Below, piece by piece: positions 13,741 to 23,108 of a stretch of DNA of 64,000 nt. The notes under the pieces are model-generated. The model was not told the DNA's origin. It ran no database searches and saw nothing but the letters and a program-made list of their open reading frames with translations. Location: NCBI RefSeq assembly GCF_019083805.1, contig NZ_JAHRDV010000001.1, positions 124,001-188,000 on the forward strand, given 5' to 3'. The stretch comes from Acetobacter estunensis (GTDB lineage Bacteria; Pseudomonadota; Alphaproteobacteria; Acetobacterales; Acetobacteraceae). The position numbers and the translations under genes are program-made. Positions within the stretch are counted from its first letter, which is position 1; every line of letters begins with the position of its first letter.

Positions 13741-15006
13741 TCAACCGGCGTTTTTTACCCAATCCGGATGATGCGGCACGTTAATGTCCCGCCCCGTGAG
13801 CATCATGTCCCAGTAAACGCGCGGGAAAACTTGCGTCTTGAGGAACCATGCAAAGCGGCTTGGCTTGCGTTGGTCATAGGGAAAGCTGGGGGCCGGCTTG
13901 CCACCATAAAGGAACTCCGCCAGCACGACCTTGCCGTAGCTCACCGTCAGCGGACAGGCACCGTAGCCATCGTAGCGCATCTGGAGAGGTTTACCTTCCA
14001 GCGAAGCCAGCACGTTCCCCACAACGACCGGCGTCTGAGCCCGGACGGCCGCTGCCGTCTTGGCATTGCTGGTGCCGATCACGTCACCAAGTCCGAACAC
14101 CGTGTCGAATGTCTTATGCTGCAGAGTGGACGGATCGACATTCACCCACCCATTTTCATCCGCGAACGGGCTGGCCTTGATGAAATTCGGCGCACTCTGT
14201 GGAGGCGTCACATGAAGCATGTCGAAAGGATGCGTTTCGCGGGTTTTTGTCCCGTCGCCCGCCGTCACTTCAAATGTCGCCAGACGTGCCGGTCCGTCAA
14301 CAGCCACGAGATTGTGCTTGTAGTTCAGATTTACGCCGTAATAATCGACGGCATACTGCAAGGACGGTCGGAAATACGCCACACCAAAGAGAGCGTCTCC
14401 AGCTAGGAAGAAATTGACTTCCGTGCGGTTGAGCGTGCCTTCTTTGCGCCAGTAATCCGAGGCCAGATAGACAATTTTCTGCGGAGCGCCGGCACACTTA
14501 ATGGGCATGGGGGGCTGTGTGAACAGTGCTTTCCCGCCGTTAAGTGTCTGGATACAGGTCCATGTGTATTCCACATGCTGCATGGAATAATTGCTGCACA
14601 CGCCGTTGGAACCAAGCGTCTCGCTCAGCCCCTCAATCTTGTCCCAGTCAAGCTGCAATCCAGGGCAAAGGATGAGACGCCGATACCCGATGCGCTGCCC
14701 ATCATCGAGCGTCACGACATGTTCATCAGGCTGAAAGGATTGGGCGGAAGCACGAAGCCATGTCACGCCATTGGGGATCAATCCGCCTTCCTGACGCAGC
14801 GTCTCCCGTAGAGTCATCACGCCTGCCCCCACCAGCGTCCAGCCGGGTTGATAGGCATGTGTGGTGGACGGATCAATGACACCGACTGAAAGCGAAGGCC
14901 GCTCGCGGCGCAGACGGGCAGCTACGGCAATACCGGCCGCACCGCCACCCACGATCAAAATGGTGAATTGCTTGTCCGGCTGTTGCGCTGGCGTTGTTTC
15001 ACTCAT
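13741..15006 (-). CDS. Sulfide:quinone oxidoreductase-like flavoprotein, 421 aa
   Basis: An FAD-dependent pyridine-nucleotide-disulfide-fold protein. The Rossmann motif is ILIVGGGAAGIAVAARL near residue 16. The two cysteines that mark SQR appear in PIKCAGAPQK and YDGYGACPL, and VFGLGDVIG is the second FAD-binding motif. The overall pattern fits the SQR group close to mitochondrial SQRDL (type II). It would oxidise sulfide at the membrane and pass electrons to ubiquinone. There is no signal peptide. GGGAG lies about 10 nt upstream of the ATG. No other sulfur gene is adjacent. A related NADH-like flavoprotein is the alternative. Confidence 0.85.
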   Translation of the reverse strand: MSETTPAQQPDKQFTILIVGGGAAGIAVAARLRRERPSLSVGVIDPSTTHAYQPGWTLVGAGVMTLRETLRQEGGLIPNGVTWLRASAQSFQPDEHVVTLDDGQRIGYRRLILCPGLQLDWDKIEGLSETLGSNGVCSNYSMQHVEYTWTCIQTLNGGKALFTQPPMPIKCAGAPQKIVYLASDYWRKEGTLNRTEVNFFLAGDALFGVAYFRPSLQYAVDYYGVNLNYKHNLVAVDGPARLATFEVTAGDGTKTRETHPFDMLHVTPPQSAPNFIKASPFADENGWVNVDPSTLQHKTFDTVFGLGDVIGTSNAKTAAAVRAQTPVVVGNVLASLEGKPLQMRYDGYGACPLTVSYGKVVLAEFLYGGKPAPSFPYDQRKPSRFAWFLKTQVFPRVYWDMMLTGRDINVPHHPDWVKNAG

Positions 15007-15242
15007 GTCGCGCCACTCCCTACTGTCTGAAAGACGATGTCATTCACATGAATGTCAGCCTGCGCTTCCTGAAAGTGGGGAGCAAGCACTCCATGGCTGT
15101 CGTTTGCGCATAACAGGATTCCATTCGTCAGGCTGGAATCCTTTGCTTTCGAAGCAAAGAACACCACTGGCGGACAGAGGTTCACTGGCAAAAAGAAATG
15201 GCACGCTCAAGCGAGCAAAGGCGCATGCGCCGCGCTACGCCG

Positions 15243-15485
15243 TCAGGCCTCGTCCTTGACCCAGACTTCGACCGGCCCCTGAAGCTTCATTGTCATGGGG
15301 CGCCCACGCCGATCGAGCGTCTTGCTGACAGCCACCCGCACCCAGCCTTCGCTGACGCAGTATTCTTCGATGTTGGTCTTTTCCACGCCCTTGAAACGCA
15401 CACCTACACCACGCGCAAGAAGGGCTTCATTGAAAAATGGGCTTTCCGGATCAGCAGAAAGACGGTCGGGAAGGGAATCGCTCAT
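15243..15485 (-). CDS. DUF3297 family protein, 80 aa
   Basis: A small cytoplasmic protein of a family common in proteobacteria and of unknown function. The typical blocks are RLSADPESPFFNE, GVGVRFKGVEKTNIEEYCVS and EGWVRVAVSKTLDRRGRPMT. I chose the ATG at 15485 (MSDSLPDRL) because AGGTG lies 6 nt upstream; an ATG three codons earlier (15494) is also possible. It lies after the fabF terminator, so it is likely transcribed separately. Confidence 0.85.
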   Translation of the reverse strand: MSDSLPDRLSADPESPFFNEALLARGVGVRFKGVEKTNIEEYCVSEGWVRVAVSKTLDRRGRPMTMKLQGPVEVWVKDEA

Positions 15486-15514
15486 AAGAAACACCTGAAA
15501 GCTGGCTTCGGATA

Positions 15515-15540
15515 TAAAAAGGGCCGCCCGAAGGCGGCCC
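15515..15540 (-). terminator. Rho-independent terminator of the fab gene cluster
   Basis: On the minus strand GGGCCGCC-TTC-GGGCGGCCC is followed by TTTTTA. It lies 12 bp beyond the fabF stop. Confidence 0.9.
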
Positions 15541-15551
15541 TATGGGCACGA

Positions 15552-16838
15552 TCAGACGCCCCGCACAATCACACTGGCATTGGTTCCGCCAAATCCGAAA
15601 CTGTTGGACAGCGCGATGTTCACCTTCCGCTCCTGTGCCTGATGCGGCACGCGGTCGATGATGCTCTCGCGGGAAGGATTGTCGAGGTTGAGCGTCGGCG
15701 GCACCACACCATCGCGGATCGCCAGCATGGAGAACATGGCTTCAACCGCGCCCGCCGCTCCAAGAAGGTGCCCGATGGCGGATTTGGTGGACGACATGGC
15801 AACCTTGCGACCGTCATCGCCGAACAGGCGCTCCACGGCAGAAAGTTCAAGATCGTCTGCCATAGTGGAGGTGCCGTGCGCGTTCACGTAGCCGATATCG
15901 CCCGGTGTGATTCCCGCACTGCGGACAGCCGCGAACATGGCCCGATAAGCACCATCATGGCCTTCGGCGGGTGCCGTAATGTGGTAAGCATCGCCCGACA
16001 TTCCGTAACCGATGACCTCACCATAGATCTTGGCACCACGCTTCTTCGCGTGCTCGTATTCCTCAAGCACCACGATACCGGCCCCCTCGCCCATGACGAA
16101 TCCATCACGGTCACGGTCCCAGGGACGCGACGCCTGCTTGGGTCGGTCATTGAAACCGGTTGACAGAGCGCGCGCCGAGCAGAATCCGGCAATGCCGAGT
16201 TTGCAGACCGTCGCCTCAGCTCCGCCGGCCACCATCACATCGGCATCGCCGAACATGATGGTACGAGCGGCGTCACCGATGGCATGCACACCTGTCGCAC
16301 ACGCCGTCACAGCCGAATGATTCGGCCCCTTGAAGCCGTAGCGAATGGAGACATTCCCCGAGACGAGATTGCCCAGCGCAGAAGGGATGAAGAAAGGAGA
16401 AAGACGCTTGGCCCGCCCCTCGTAAACCGTGATCGACGCATCGTAGATGGTCTGAAGACCACCGATCCCCGATCCGATCTGCACACCTGTCGCACACCGG
16501 TCTTCTTCAGACTCGGGCTTCCAGCCGGAATCTTCCACGGCTTCGATCGCCGCGATCATCCCAAGCTGGATGAACCGATCCATCTTCTTCTGGTCCTTGA
16601 CAGGAATCCAGTCGGAGATGGTGAGCTTTCCCTCCGCTGTCGGCCCATCGGGAACCTCTCCACCGATATGGGCGGCAAGTTCGCTCGGATCGAAAGCCTG
16701 GATGCGATCAATGCCGCTTTCACCCGCGACAAGACGCTTCCAGACATTCTCGGTGCCGAGCCCGAGCGGGGTTACCATCCCCATGCCGGTGACGACAACG
16801 CGTCTCCGACCCAAATCAGATGCGGCCGACTGCAGCAA
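15552..16838 (-). CDS. fabF: 3-oxoacyl-[ACP] synthase II, 428 aa
   Basis: The condensing enzyme of type II fatty acid synthesis; it elongates acyl-ACP with malonyl-ACP. Catalytic Cys180 is in AVTACATGVHAIGDA, His321 in NAHGTSTMADD and His357 in AIGHLLGAAGAVEA. Length is normal (about 415 aa) with a short N-terminal extension. It follows acpP by 79 bp and ends in a strong terminator, the standard fabD-fabG-acpP-fabF order. Confidence 0.97.
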   Translation of the reverse strand: MLQSAASDLGRRRVVVTGMGMVTPLGLGTENVWKRLVAGESGIDRIQAFDPSELAAHIGGEVPDGPTAEGKLTISDWIPVKDQKKMDRFIQLGMIAAIEAVEDSGWKPESEEDRCATGVQIGSGIGGLQTIYDASITVYEGRAKRLSPFFIPSALGNLVSGNVSIRYGFKGPNHSAVTACATGVHAIGDAARTIMFGDADVMVAGGAEATVCKLGIAGFCSARALSTGFNDRPKQASRPWDRDRDGFVMGEGAGIVVLEEYEHAKKRGAKIYGEVIGYGMSGDAYHITAPAEGHDGAYRAMFAAVRSAGITPGDIGYVNAHGTSTMADDLELSAVERLFGDDGRKVAMSSTKSAIGHLLGAAGAVEAMFSMLAIRDGVVPPTLNLDNPSRESIIDRVPHQAQERKVNIALSNSFGFGGTNASVIVRGV

Positions 16839-16917
16839 GCTCGCCTGCTCCTCAGTTCGTCAAAACAAAAAGACGGCGCCGCCCGAAAGCCGCGCTCGCC
16901 CGGACGCGAAAAAGACC

Positions 16918-17157
16918 TCAGGCGGCCTTCTGAGCTTCGATGTAGTCGATCGCGTCCTTGACGGTGGCGATCTTCTCAGCCGCGTCCTCGGGGATTTCGA
17001 CGTTGAACGCCTCTTCGAACGCCATCACCAGCTCAACCGTGTCGAGGCTGTCAGCGCCCAGATCGTCGATGAACGACGCTTCCGGTGTCACCTTGCTCTC
17101 TTCCACACCGAGGTGCTCGACAACGATCTTCTTAACCTTATCAGCGATTTCGCTCAT
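16918..17157 (-). CDS. acpP: Acyl carrier protein, 79 aa
   Basis: The carrier of growing acyl chains. Ser37 in [16 protein letters not shown] receives the 4'-phosphopantetheine arm. The start ATG at 17157 gives the normal 79 residues; the longer upstream frame is not conserved-looking. A 273-bp gap separates it from fabG, enough for its own promoter, which would fit the high demand for ACP. Confidence 0.97.
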   Translation of the reverse strand: MSEIADKVKKIVVEHLGVEESKVTPEASFIDDLGADSLDTVELVMAFEEAFNVEIPEDAAEKIATVKDAIDYIEAQKAA

Positions 17158-17430
17158 CTGTCTCTGCTTCCTGTCTGCCCAGGCACTACGGGCGAATGAG
17201 TTGCTCACGCCCTGTCCGGACATCCGCCAGACCAGGACATTCGTACAGGGCAACCGGGGTATGCCCGACGAGGCTGCCGGGGCGATTAGCACGGAAATCT
17301 TCCGCTCGCCAAGCGGATGCGTAAAACACCGATTGTTTCATCTGTGTCCACATCCCCAAAACTCGGCCGCCCCGTCTCTGCACCAATAAAAAACCAAATG
17401 GTTTTCCAACATGTTACGAGGAAAATCTCC

Positions 17431-18174
17431 TCAGATCATCGCCATGCCGCCGTTGACGTGCAAGGTGGCCCCCGTAACCCATGCCGCCTCGTCAGACGCC
17501 AGATAGACCACGGCTGATGCGACATCGTCCGGCGTGCCCATGCGACCGAGCGGGATGGACCCGACCAGTTTTTCCTTCTGGGCCTCCGGCAGCACATCGG
17601 TCATGGCCGTCGCGATAAAGCCGGGCGCCACGACATTGAGCGTCACGCCACGTGACCCCGCTTCCTGCGCCAGAGACTTGGTCATGCCCACCATACCGGC
17701 CTTGGCGGCCGAATAGTTCGCCTGCCCGGCGTTGCCCGTCGCCCCAACCACGGAGGCGATGTTGATGATACGGCCCGCACGCCTGCGAAGCATGCCCTTG
17801 AGTGCCGCACGACACAGACGGAAGGGGGAAGCCAAATCGACCTCCAGCACCTTGTTCCAGTCCTCGTCCTTCATGCGGATGGCCAGTGTGTCACGTGTGA
17901 GGCCCGCATTGTTGACGAGAATGTCCAACGGTGCACCCGCCATCTCTTCCGCACGCGCGACAAGCTGATCCGCCGCCGCTGGATCGGACAGATCGGCCGT
18001 CACGATATGGACACGCTCGCCACCCAGTTCCGCGGCCCTCTCGGCAAGAACGGCCTCCCGTGTGCCCGAGAGCACGACCGTCGCTCCCTGCTTGTGAAGA
18101 GTCCGGGCAATGGCCGCGCCGATTCCGCCGGAAGCGCCGGTGACAAGAGCGACCTTGCCGGTAAGATTGAACAT
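17431..18174 (-). CDS. fabG: 3-oxoacyl-[ACP] reductase, 247 aa
   Basis: An NADPH-dependent reductase of fatty acid synthesis, short-chain dehydrogenase fold. The nucleotide motif is TGASGGIG at residues 12-19, NNAG is at about 88-91, and the catalytic residues are Ser141, Tyr154 and Lys158 (QANYSAAKAG). I chose the ATG at 18174 (MFNLTGKVALV), preceded by AGGA; an ATG 21 nt further up also exists. It lies between fabD and acpP. Confidence 0.96.
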   Translation of the reverse strand: MFNLTGKVALVTGASGGIGAAIARTLHKQGATVVLSGTREAVLAERAAELGGERVHIVTADLSDPAAADQLVARAEEMAGAPLDILVNNAGLTRDTLAIRMKDEDWNKVLEVDLASPFRLCRAALKGMLRRRAGRIINIASVVGATGNAGQANYSAAKAGMVGMTKSLAQEAGSRGVTLNVVAPGFIATAMTDVLPEAQKEKLVGSIPLGRMGTPDDVASAVVYLASDEAAWVTGATLHVNGGMAMI

Positions 18175-18208
18175 GGAAATGTCCTGTGTGCTCATGGTTG
18201 AGGAAACT

Positions 18209-19180
18209 TCAGAAGCTCTGAAGAAAACTGTCGATGTCGGTCACACTGCCGACGGACTGTGTCTTGGCATCCGGGGCAATGCGCCGGATGAGGCCCGACA
18301 GCACCTTTCCCGCGCCAAGCTCCACGAAATGATCGATGCCCATGCCGACCATGGCGTCCACGCTCTCACGCCAGCGCACGGTGCCCGTCACCTGCTTCAC
18401 CAGAAGGTCGCGGATCGTATCCGGCGATGTCACCTTTTCCGCCGTGACGTTGGCGACAATCGGCACGATGGGAGCACGGATATCCGCCTGCGCAAGCGCC
18501 TCCGCCATTTCCTCGGCGGCCGGACGCATGAGCGAACTGTGAAACGCCGCAGACACAGGCAACTTCACCGCACGCTTGATGCCTTTTTCCTTGGCAATAA
18601 CGATAGCGCGGTCAATGGCTCCGATCTGACCCGACACCACGATCTGACCGCCTCCATTGTCATTGGCGATCTCGATGATTTCATGCCGCTCCGGTTCGCC
18701 CTCAACCTTCACAATGGCCGCTTCCGCACACACTTCACGGGCCTGCTCCGGCGTCACGCCGATCAGCGCCGCCATGCCACCTTCCCCGGCCGGGACGGCC
18801 CGTTGCATGGCCTGTCCACGCAGACGCAGCAGACGCGCTGCCTGGGCGATGCCGAAGGACCGGGCGGCCGCGAGTGCGGAATATTCACCCAGCGAATGCC
18901 CTGCCATGAGCGTGGCGCGCTGGCTAAAGTCTATTCCACCTTCACGTTCCAACACGCGCACGACCGCCATGGAAACTGCCATCAACGCCGGCTGGGCATT
19001 CTCCGTGCTGGTCAGGGATTCGGCCGGTCCTTCGAAAATGATTTTCGAGAGATGCTCGCCCAGCGCGTCATCGACTTCCTGAAAGACTTCGCGGGCAGAG
19101 GAAAAGGCGTCGGCAAGATCCTGTCCCATGCCGGGGGACTGACTTCCCTGTCCGGGGAAAACGAAGGCGTAAACAGGCAT
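18209..19180 (-). CDS. fabD: Malonyl-CoA:ACP transacylase, 323 aa
   Basis: It transfers malonyl from CoA to ACP. The N-terminal FVFPGQGSQSPGMG and nucleophile Ser96 in AGHSLGEYSA are diagnostic, with the catalytic His in ALPVSAAFHSSLM-like context (KLPVSAAFHSSLM). The ATG at 19180 has GAGGAG upstream. First gene of the fab cluster on the minus strand. Confidence 0.96.
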   Translation of the reverse strand: MPVYAFVFPGQGSQSPGMGQDLADAFSSAREVFQEVDDALGEHLSKIIFEGPAESLTSTENAQPALMAVSMAVVRVLEREGGIDFSQRATLMAGHSLGEYSALAAARSFGIAQAARLLRLRGQAMQRAVPAGEGGMAALIGVTPEQAREVCAEAAIVKVEGEPERHEIIEIANDNGGGQIVVSGQIGAIDRAIVIAKEKGIKRAVKLPVSAAFHSSLMRPAAEEMAEALAQADIRAPIVPIVANVTAEKVTSPDTIRDLLVKQVTGTVRWRESVDAMVGMGIDHFVELGAGKVLSGLIRRIAPDAKTQSVGSVTDIDSFLQSF

Positions 19181-19287
19181 GGGCCTCTCCTCGACAGACA
19201 TGACATCAGCACACGATGCGCGCGCATGAGCGGCCTGATGAAAGGAAATCACGGCAGAAAGTCAATGACAGGGCGACCTGCACGGAC

Positions 19288-19791
19288 TCACACCCCGCGC
19301 TGACACAGCCTCCAGCGAGCGACGAGAAACACATCCCACAGCATGGCCGGAAACTCGCGCAACCAGACCCACGCCCGCCATGACCGCGAGCGTCCCAGAC
19401 AGGCGGGAGCCGGAACGGCCTGCGTCTTCCATCCCAGCGCCCGCATCATTGCGGTGCAACGCATCATGTGGAAATCGCTGGTAACGAGCACCACCGGCCC
19501 TGCATAGCCTTTCTTCCAAAGCAGACGAGTGCAGGCGATGGTGGACTCGCAGGTATCGCGTGAACGCGCCTCCAGCAGGAGGGCATCTTTCGGTACACCC
19601 TGTTCGCGAAGGATATCTGCCATCACAGCCGCTTCCGTGCGTCCGGCACAGGGAACACCGCCTGTCAGGAGATAAACAGTGTCCGCCCGCTCACGACCGA
19701 ATCGCAGAGCGGCATCCAGACGCGCACGCAGCACAGGACGGGGCGTGCCGTCCGGCTCGAGTGCCGCACCAAAGACGATGACGGGAAGCAT
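19288..19791 (-). CDS. YdcF/DUF218-family protein, 167 aa
   Basis: DUF218 (YdcF/SanA-like) fold. The motifs are VIVFGAALEPDGTPRPVLRARLD near the start, TVYLLTGGV, the EARSRDTCESTIACTRLL block and VVLVTSDFHMMRC. Members bind nucleotide-like ligands or act in envelope biogenesis; the exact activity is unknown. No clear signal peptide follows the chosen ATG at 19791, though the C-terminus is hydrophobic. It closely follows the 106-aa gene. Confidence 0.8.
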   Translation of the reverse strand: MLPVIVFGAALEPDGTPRPVLRARLDAALRFGRERADTVYLLTGGVPCAGRTEAAVMADILREQGVPKDALLLEARSRDTCESTIACTRLLWKKGYAGPVVLVTSDFHMMRCTAMMRALGWKTQAVPAPACLGRSRSWRAWVWLREFPAMLWDVFLVARWRLCQRGV

Positions 19792-19799
19792 GGGCGCGT

Positions 19800-20120
19800 T
19801 CAGCCGGTGGTCGGAGCCGACAATTCGAGCACTCCAAACGGTGCAAGAGCTGTCACGGTCTTGCGCCATACGTCTTCGAACTGGCGTGCCTCGACTCCGC
19901 GCGTGGCAAGTCTGGCGGCCAGATTCGCTACGGTATTGCGCCCATCTATAAGTGGGAAAATACCACGCGCCTGTGGCGGCAGTTGCACCACCACGGCCTG
20001 CCTCCCCTCTCCAATGGTGAGTTGATGCGTATCCGTCATGGCCATTGCCAGACGGACGCCGTCAACGCCCCGTAGATGGGGCACGATATCGGGCTGCATC
20101 GGATCGGGCGGCACGTTCAT
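19800..20120 (-). CDS. Hypothetical protein, 106 aa
   Basis: Not recognised with confidence. The core GRQAVVVQLPPQARGIFPLIDGRNTVANLAARL and the later helix resemble the small winged-helix PqqD-like fold (a hydrophobic strand, then DGRNTVANLA), but the similarity is weak. The ATG at 20120 overlaps the end of the betaine-binding protein gene; no good ribosome-binding site is seen, so expression probably depends on coupling. Context: between an OpuAC-like gene and a YdcF-like gene, all on the minus strand. Confidence 0.5.
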   Translation of the reverse strand: MNVPPDPMQPDIVPHLRGVDGVRLAMAMTDTHQLTIGEGRQAVVVQLPPQARGIFPLIDGRNTVANLAARLATRGVEARQFEDVWRKTVTALAPFGVLELSAPTTG

Positions 20121-20125
20121 TGGGA

Positions 20126-20884
20126 TCAACGAGGCAGAAGTTTGCCGCGCTGCCATTCCTCGGCGGCCTCGTCCGGTGACATATCCAGATGACGCACGGC
20201 TTCATCCAATGCACTGACGACCTTGTTGCCCAGCGTCAGCTCATCCAATTCATCGACCAGATCCTGATCTGCAGTCTCCCTGAACGCCTGACTTATGAGC
20301 AGTCGCGCTTCCAACTCGTTACCACCCGCCTTTTTCGGATCGTCCAACGGACGCAGGGGCAACGAATGGATCAGATGGCAGGGCGAGAACAGCGGAGCAA
20401 TGACGGGTTCACCACTCTTTACGGCGGCCGCAATGGCTGAAAACGCCTGCTCGTCCGGCTGGGTCTCAATGGTGAACCCTGCTTCGGTCAGGCCATAAGC
20501 CGCCACCATCTGACGCACATGCGAAAGCAGGCTTTCGGGGGTGATGAGATGACGCGCCGCTCCGGACGCCGCCACATCGGCCACAGAGGTCAAACCGTTC
20601 AAAGGGCTATCCGCCCGTTCAGCCACAAAAAAAGCGAAGGCAGGGCGATAGAGGCACCCCAGAGGCTCCACGGCAGCCGAGAGAAATTTCTCATCCTCTC
20701 CCGGCAGCCAGACCGTGGCAAAAATATCGATCTCGCCCTGCCCCATCATCTGCGCCAGCGAGGGACCGTCACCCGTGAGATAATCCGGTTCAAGATCATA
20801 GGCTTCCAGAACGCGTGCAACCGCGGCGGCCACTGCGGCATGCAGGGGAGTGTTACGGTAGGCGAGCGTTGGTGTGGTGGTCAT
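20126..20884 (-). CDS. OpuAC-like glycine betaine/proline-binding domain protein, 252 aa
   Basis: The whole length looks like the substrate-binding domain of quaternary-amine ABC importers: ALAYRNTPLHAAVAAAV-like start, YLTGDGPSLAQMMGQGEIDI, VWLPGEDEKFL and a C-terminal EEWQRGKLLPR close to the family ending. It is odd that there is no signal peptide or lipobox and that no permease or ATPase gene is nearby. It may act in the cytoplasm as a ligand sensor or may belong to a transporter encoded elsewhere. The family call is good, the role open. Confidence 0.75.
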   Translation of the reverse strand: MTTTPTLAYRNTPLHAAVAAAVARVLEAYDLEPDYLTGDGPSLAQMMGQGEIDIFATVWLPGEDEKFLSAAVEPLGCLYRPAFAFFVAERADSPLNGLTSVADVAASGAARHLITPESLLSHVRQMVAAYGLTEAGFTIETQPDEQAFSAIAAAVKSGEPVIAPLFSPCHLIHSLPLRPLDDPKKAGGNELEARLLISQAFRETADQDLVDELDELTLGNKVVSALDEAVRHLDMSPDEAAEEWQRGKLLPR

Positions 20885-20917
20885 GATGAAACAGTTCTTT
20901 CCTTGGGGAATCCGGTC

Positions 20918-22996
20918 TTACCAGATTTTCACACGGTCATCCGGAGCAAGATAAAGCTTCTGGCCGGGCTGGACATTCCAAGCCCGATACCAGGCATCGA
21001 TATTATGAGCAGGCAGATTAACCCGCGCGGCAGGCGCTGAATGCGGGTCGATGACGGCAAGCTGGCGCGCCCGTTCGTCGCGCACTTTCATCCGCCAGAC
21101 CTGCGCCCAGCCGAGAAATACACGCTGCTCTCCGGTCAGGCCATCCAGAACGGGAGCCTCCTTGCCCTCGAGAGACGCCCGATAGGCATCGAGGCCAAGG
21201 GTCAGGCCACCCAGATCAGCGATATTCTCGCCCATGGTGAGTTTGCCATTGAGATGGACGCCCGGCAGCACCTGAAACGCATCGTACTGCGCTCCGAGAC
21301 GCGCGCCACGCTGCTCGAACCGCTCGGCGTCCTCCTTCGTCCACCAGTCGCGCAGCCGGCCCTGCTCATCGAACTTACGTCCCTCATCGTCGAAACCATG
21401 CGTCATCTCATGGCCGATGACACCGCCAATGCCACCATAGTTAACGGCGGGATCGGCTTTGGGATCAAAGAACGGCGGCTGAAGGATGGAGGCCGGAAAG
21501 ACCACCTCGTTGAAGACGGGATTGTTGTATGCGTTGACCGTCTGTGGAGTCATGTCCCACTCATCGCGGTCCACTGGCTTGCCGAGATGCGCGAGCCAGT
21601 AACGCCACTCGAACGCGACGGCACGCTCTGCGTTGCCATACGCATCCCCCGCCCGGATGGTGAGGCTCTCGTAATCCCGCCACTTTTTGGGATACCCCAC
21701 CTGAATGTCGAAGTGATCCAGTTTGACCAGCGCCTGCTTCTTGGTCTCGGCGGCCATCCAGTCATTGTTCTGCAGACGGACGCGAAAAGCCGCTTTCAGA
21801 CGCGCCGTAAGCTGCTCCATGGCGGCCTTGCTTTCGACTGGGAAAAAGCGCTCCACATAAATCCGGCCAATCGCCCAGCCCATCGCGTCATCTGTCGCGT
21901 CGGTCATCCGCTTCCAGCGTTCCGCCAATTGCGGCTGACCGGCAATGGTCTTGCGATTGAAGGCATAAGAGGCGTTCACAAAGGACGAGGACAGAACCGG
22001 CGCTGCATTGTTGGCCAGATGAAAAGCCAGCCACGCCTTGAGCACAGGCATTGACGCTGCTCCGAGCGCAGCGGCCTCACCCACAATCGCGGAAGGCTCC
22101 CCCACGACGATACGGGCCTTGTCCGCCTGTGGCGGCGTGATGCCCGCCCCTTTCAGCCACGCGATCCAGTCAAAACCCGGCGCTTCCGCGATCAATTCGG
22201 CCACGGTCCGAGGATTGTAGGTCTTCTCCGGATCGCGCATGTCGGCGCGCGCCCAATGCGCCTTTGCGATCTGACTTTCCAACGCCACGATATCGGCCGC
22301 ACGACGGCTTGCCTCCGGCCATCCCACGAGAGAAAGCATTTTCGCGACATAGGCCTGATAGGCGGTTTTCTTCGCGGCAAACTCTGGCTTGAGATAATAA
22401 TCCCGGTCGGGCATCCCCAACCCACCCTGATCCAGTGTCAGGGTAAATCGCGTCGGATCTTTCGCATCGGGCTGGATAGACAGCGCAAAGGCAGAATACT
22501 GGAAGGTGGTCTGCCCGCTGCCAATCACACGGGCCAGATCAGCCGGATTGGCTACGGTGCGAATGGCCGTAAGATCGGCCGTCAACGGCGACGCACTCAG
22601 CGTCTCGATGGTCTTTTCGTCCATCAGCGCGGCGTAATATGTTCCCAGCTTTTCCACTGTCGTGACCGGAATGGCGGCAGGACGCTGCGAAAGTTCCACA
22701 AGGATGTCGCGCACGCGCTGACGTGAAAGTTCGCGCAGTTGATCGAATGCCCCAAACGAGGTGCGGTCCGGCGGAATGACCAGAGAGCGGACGGCGCGAC
22801 CGTTGGCATAATCGAAAAAATCATCGCCGGGCATGATGGTCGTCTCGCGACCGGCAAGGTCGAACCCCCATGGAGCGATGCTCGCCGTCGCTTCGGGAGC
22901 AGAGGCCGCAACGGCTCCGGAAACCGTGGTGAAGCTACCCGCCAGCATCAGAGCTGCGGCGAAAGACGGACGGACGATCTTGCTGGAACGCGACAT
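20918..22996 (-). CDS. M13-family zinc metallopeptidase (PepO/neprilysin-like), 692 aa
   Basis: An exported endopeptidase of the neprilysin family. The zinc motif is VIGHEMTHGFDDEGR, the third ligand lies in MGENIADLGGLTLG (ExxxD), substrate-binding NAYNNP and the typical C-terminal end DDRVKIW are present. The N-terminus MSRSSKIVRPSFAAALMLAG followed by AVAA is a signal peptide, which is why the ATG at 22996 is chosen over an upstream one. Full family length. It would act in the periplasm. Confidence 0.93.
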   Translation of the reverse strand: MSRSSKIVRPSFAAALMLAGSFTTVSGAVAASAPEATASIAPWGFDLAGRETTIMPGDDFFDYANGRAVRSLVIPPDRTSFGAFDQLRELSRQRVRDILVELSQRPAAIPVTTVEKLGTYYAALMDEKTIETLSASPLTADLTAIRTVANPADLARVIGSGQTTFQYSAFALSIQPDAKDPTRFTLTLDQGGLGMPDRDYYLKPEFAAKKTAYQAYVAKMLSLVGWPEASRRAADIVALESQIAKAHWARADMRDPEKTYNPRTVAELIAEAPGFDWIAWLKGAGITPPQADKARIVVGEPSAIVGEAAALGAASMPVLKAWLAFHLANNAAPVLSSSFVNASYAFNRKTIAGQPQLAERWKRMTDATDDAMGWAIGRIYVERFFPVESKAAMEQLTARLKAAFRVRLQNNDWMAAETKKQALVKLDHFDIQVGYPKKWRDYESLTIRAGDAYGNAERAVAFEWRYWLAHLGKPVDRDEWDMTPQTVNAYNNPVFNEVVFPASILQPPFFDPKADPAVNYGGIGGVIGHEMTHGFDDEGRKFDEQGRLRDWWTKEDAERFEQRGARLGAQYDAFQVLPGVHLNGKLTMGENIADLGGLTLGLDAYRASLEGKEAPVLDGLTGEQRVFLGWAQVWRMKVRDERARQLAVIDPHSAPAARVNLPAHNIDAWYRAWNVQPGQKLYLAPDDRVKIW

Positions 22997-23108
22997 ACCG
23001 GATGCACTACCTGCCTTGCGGAAAGCGCGCACGGTCGGCCTTTCCTTGCGATGAATTGTTCGGCGCCATGGTAGGCCGGACAGCGAACACGGGTAAAGAA
23101 CCGCGTCC

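Noticed and set aside
15003-15191. 62-codon minus-strand ORF overlapping the SQR-like start by ATGA
   Set aside because: TTG start without a ribosome-binding site and no family resemblance; probably leader sequence. The ATGA overlap alone is not enough.
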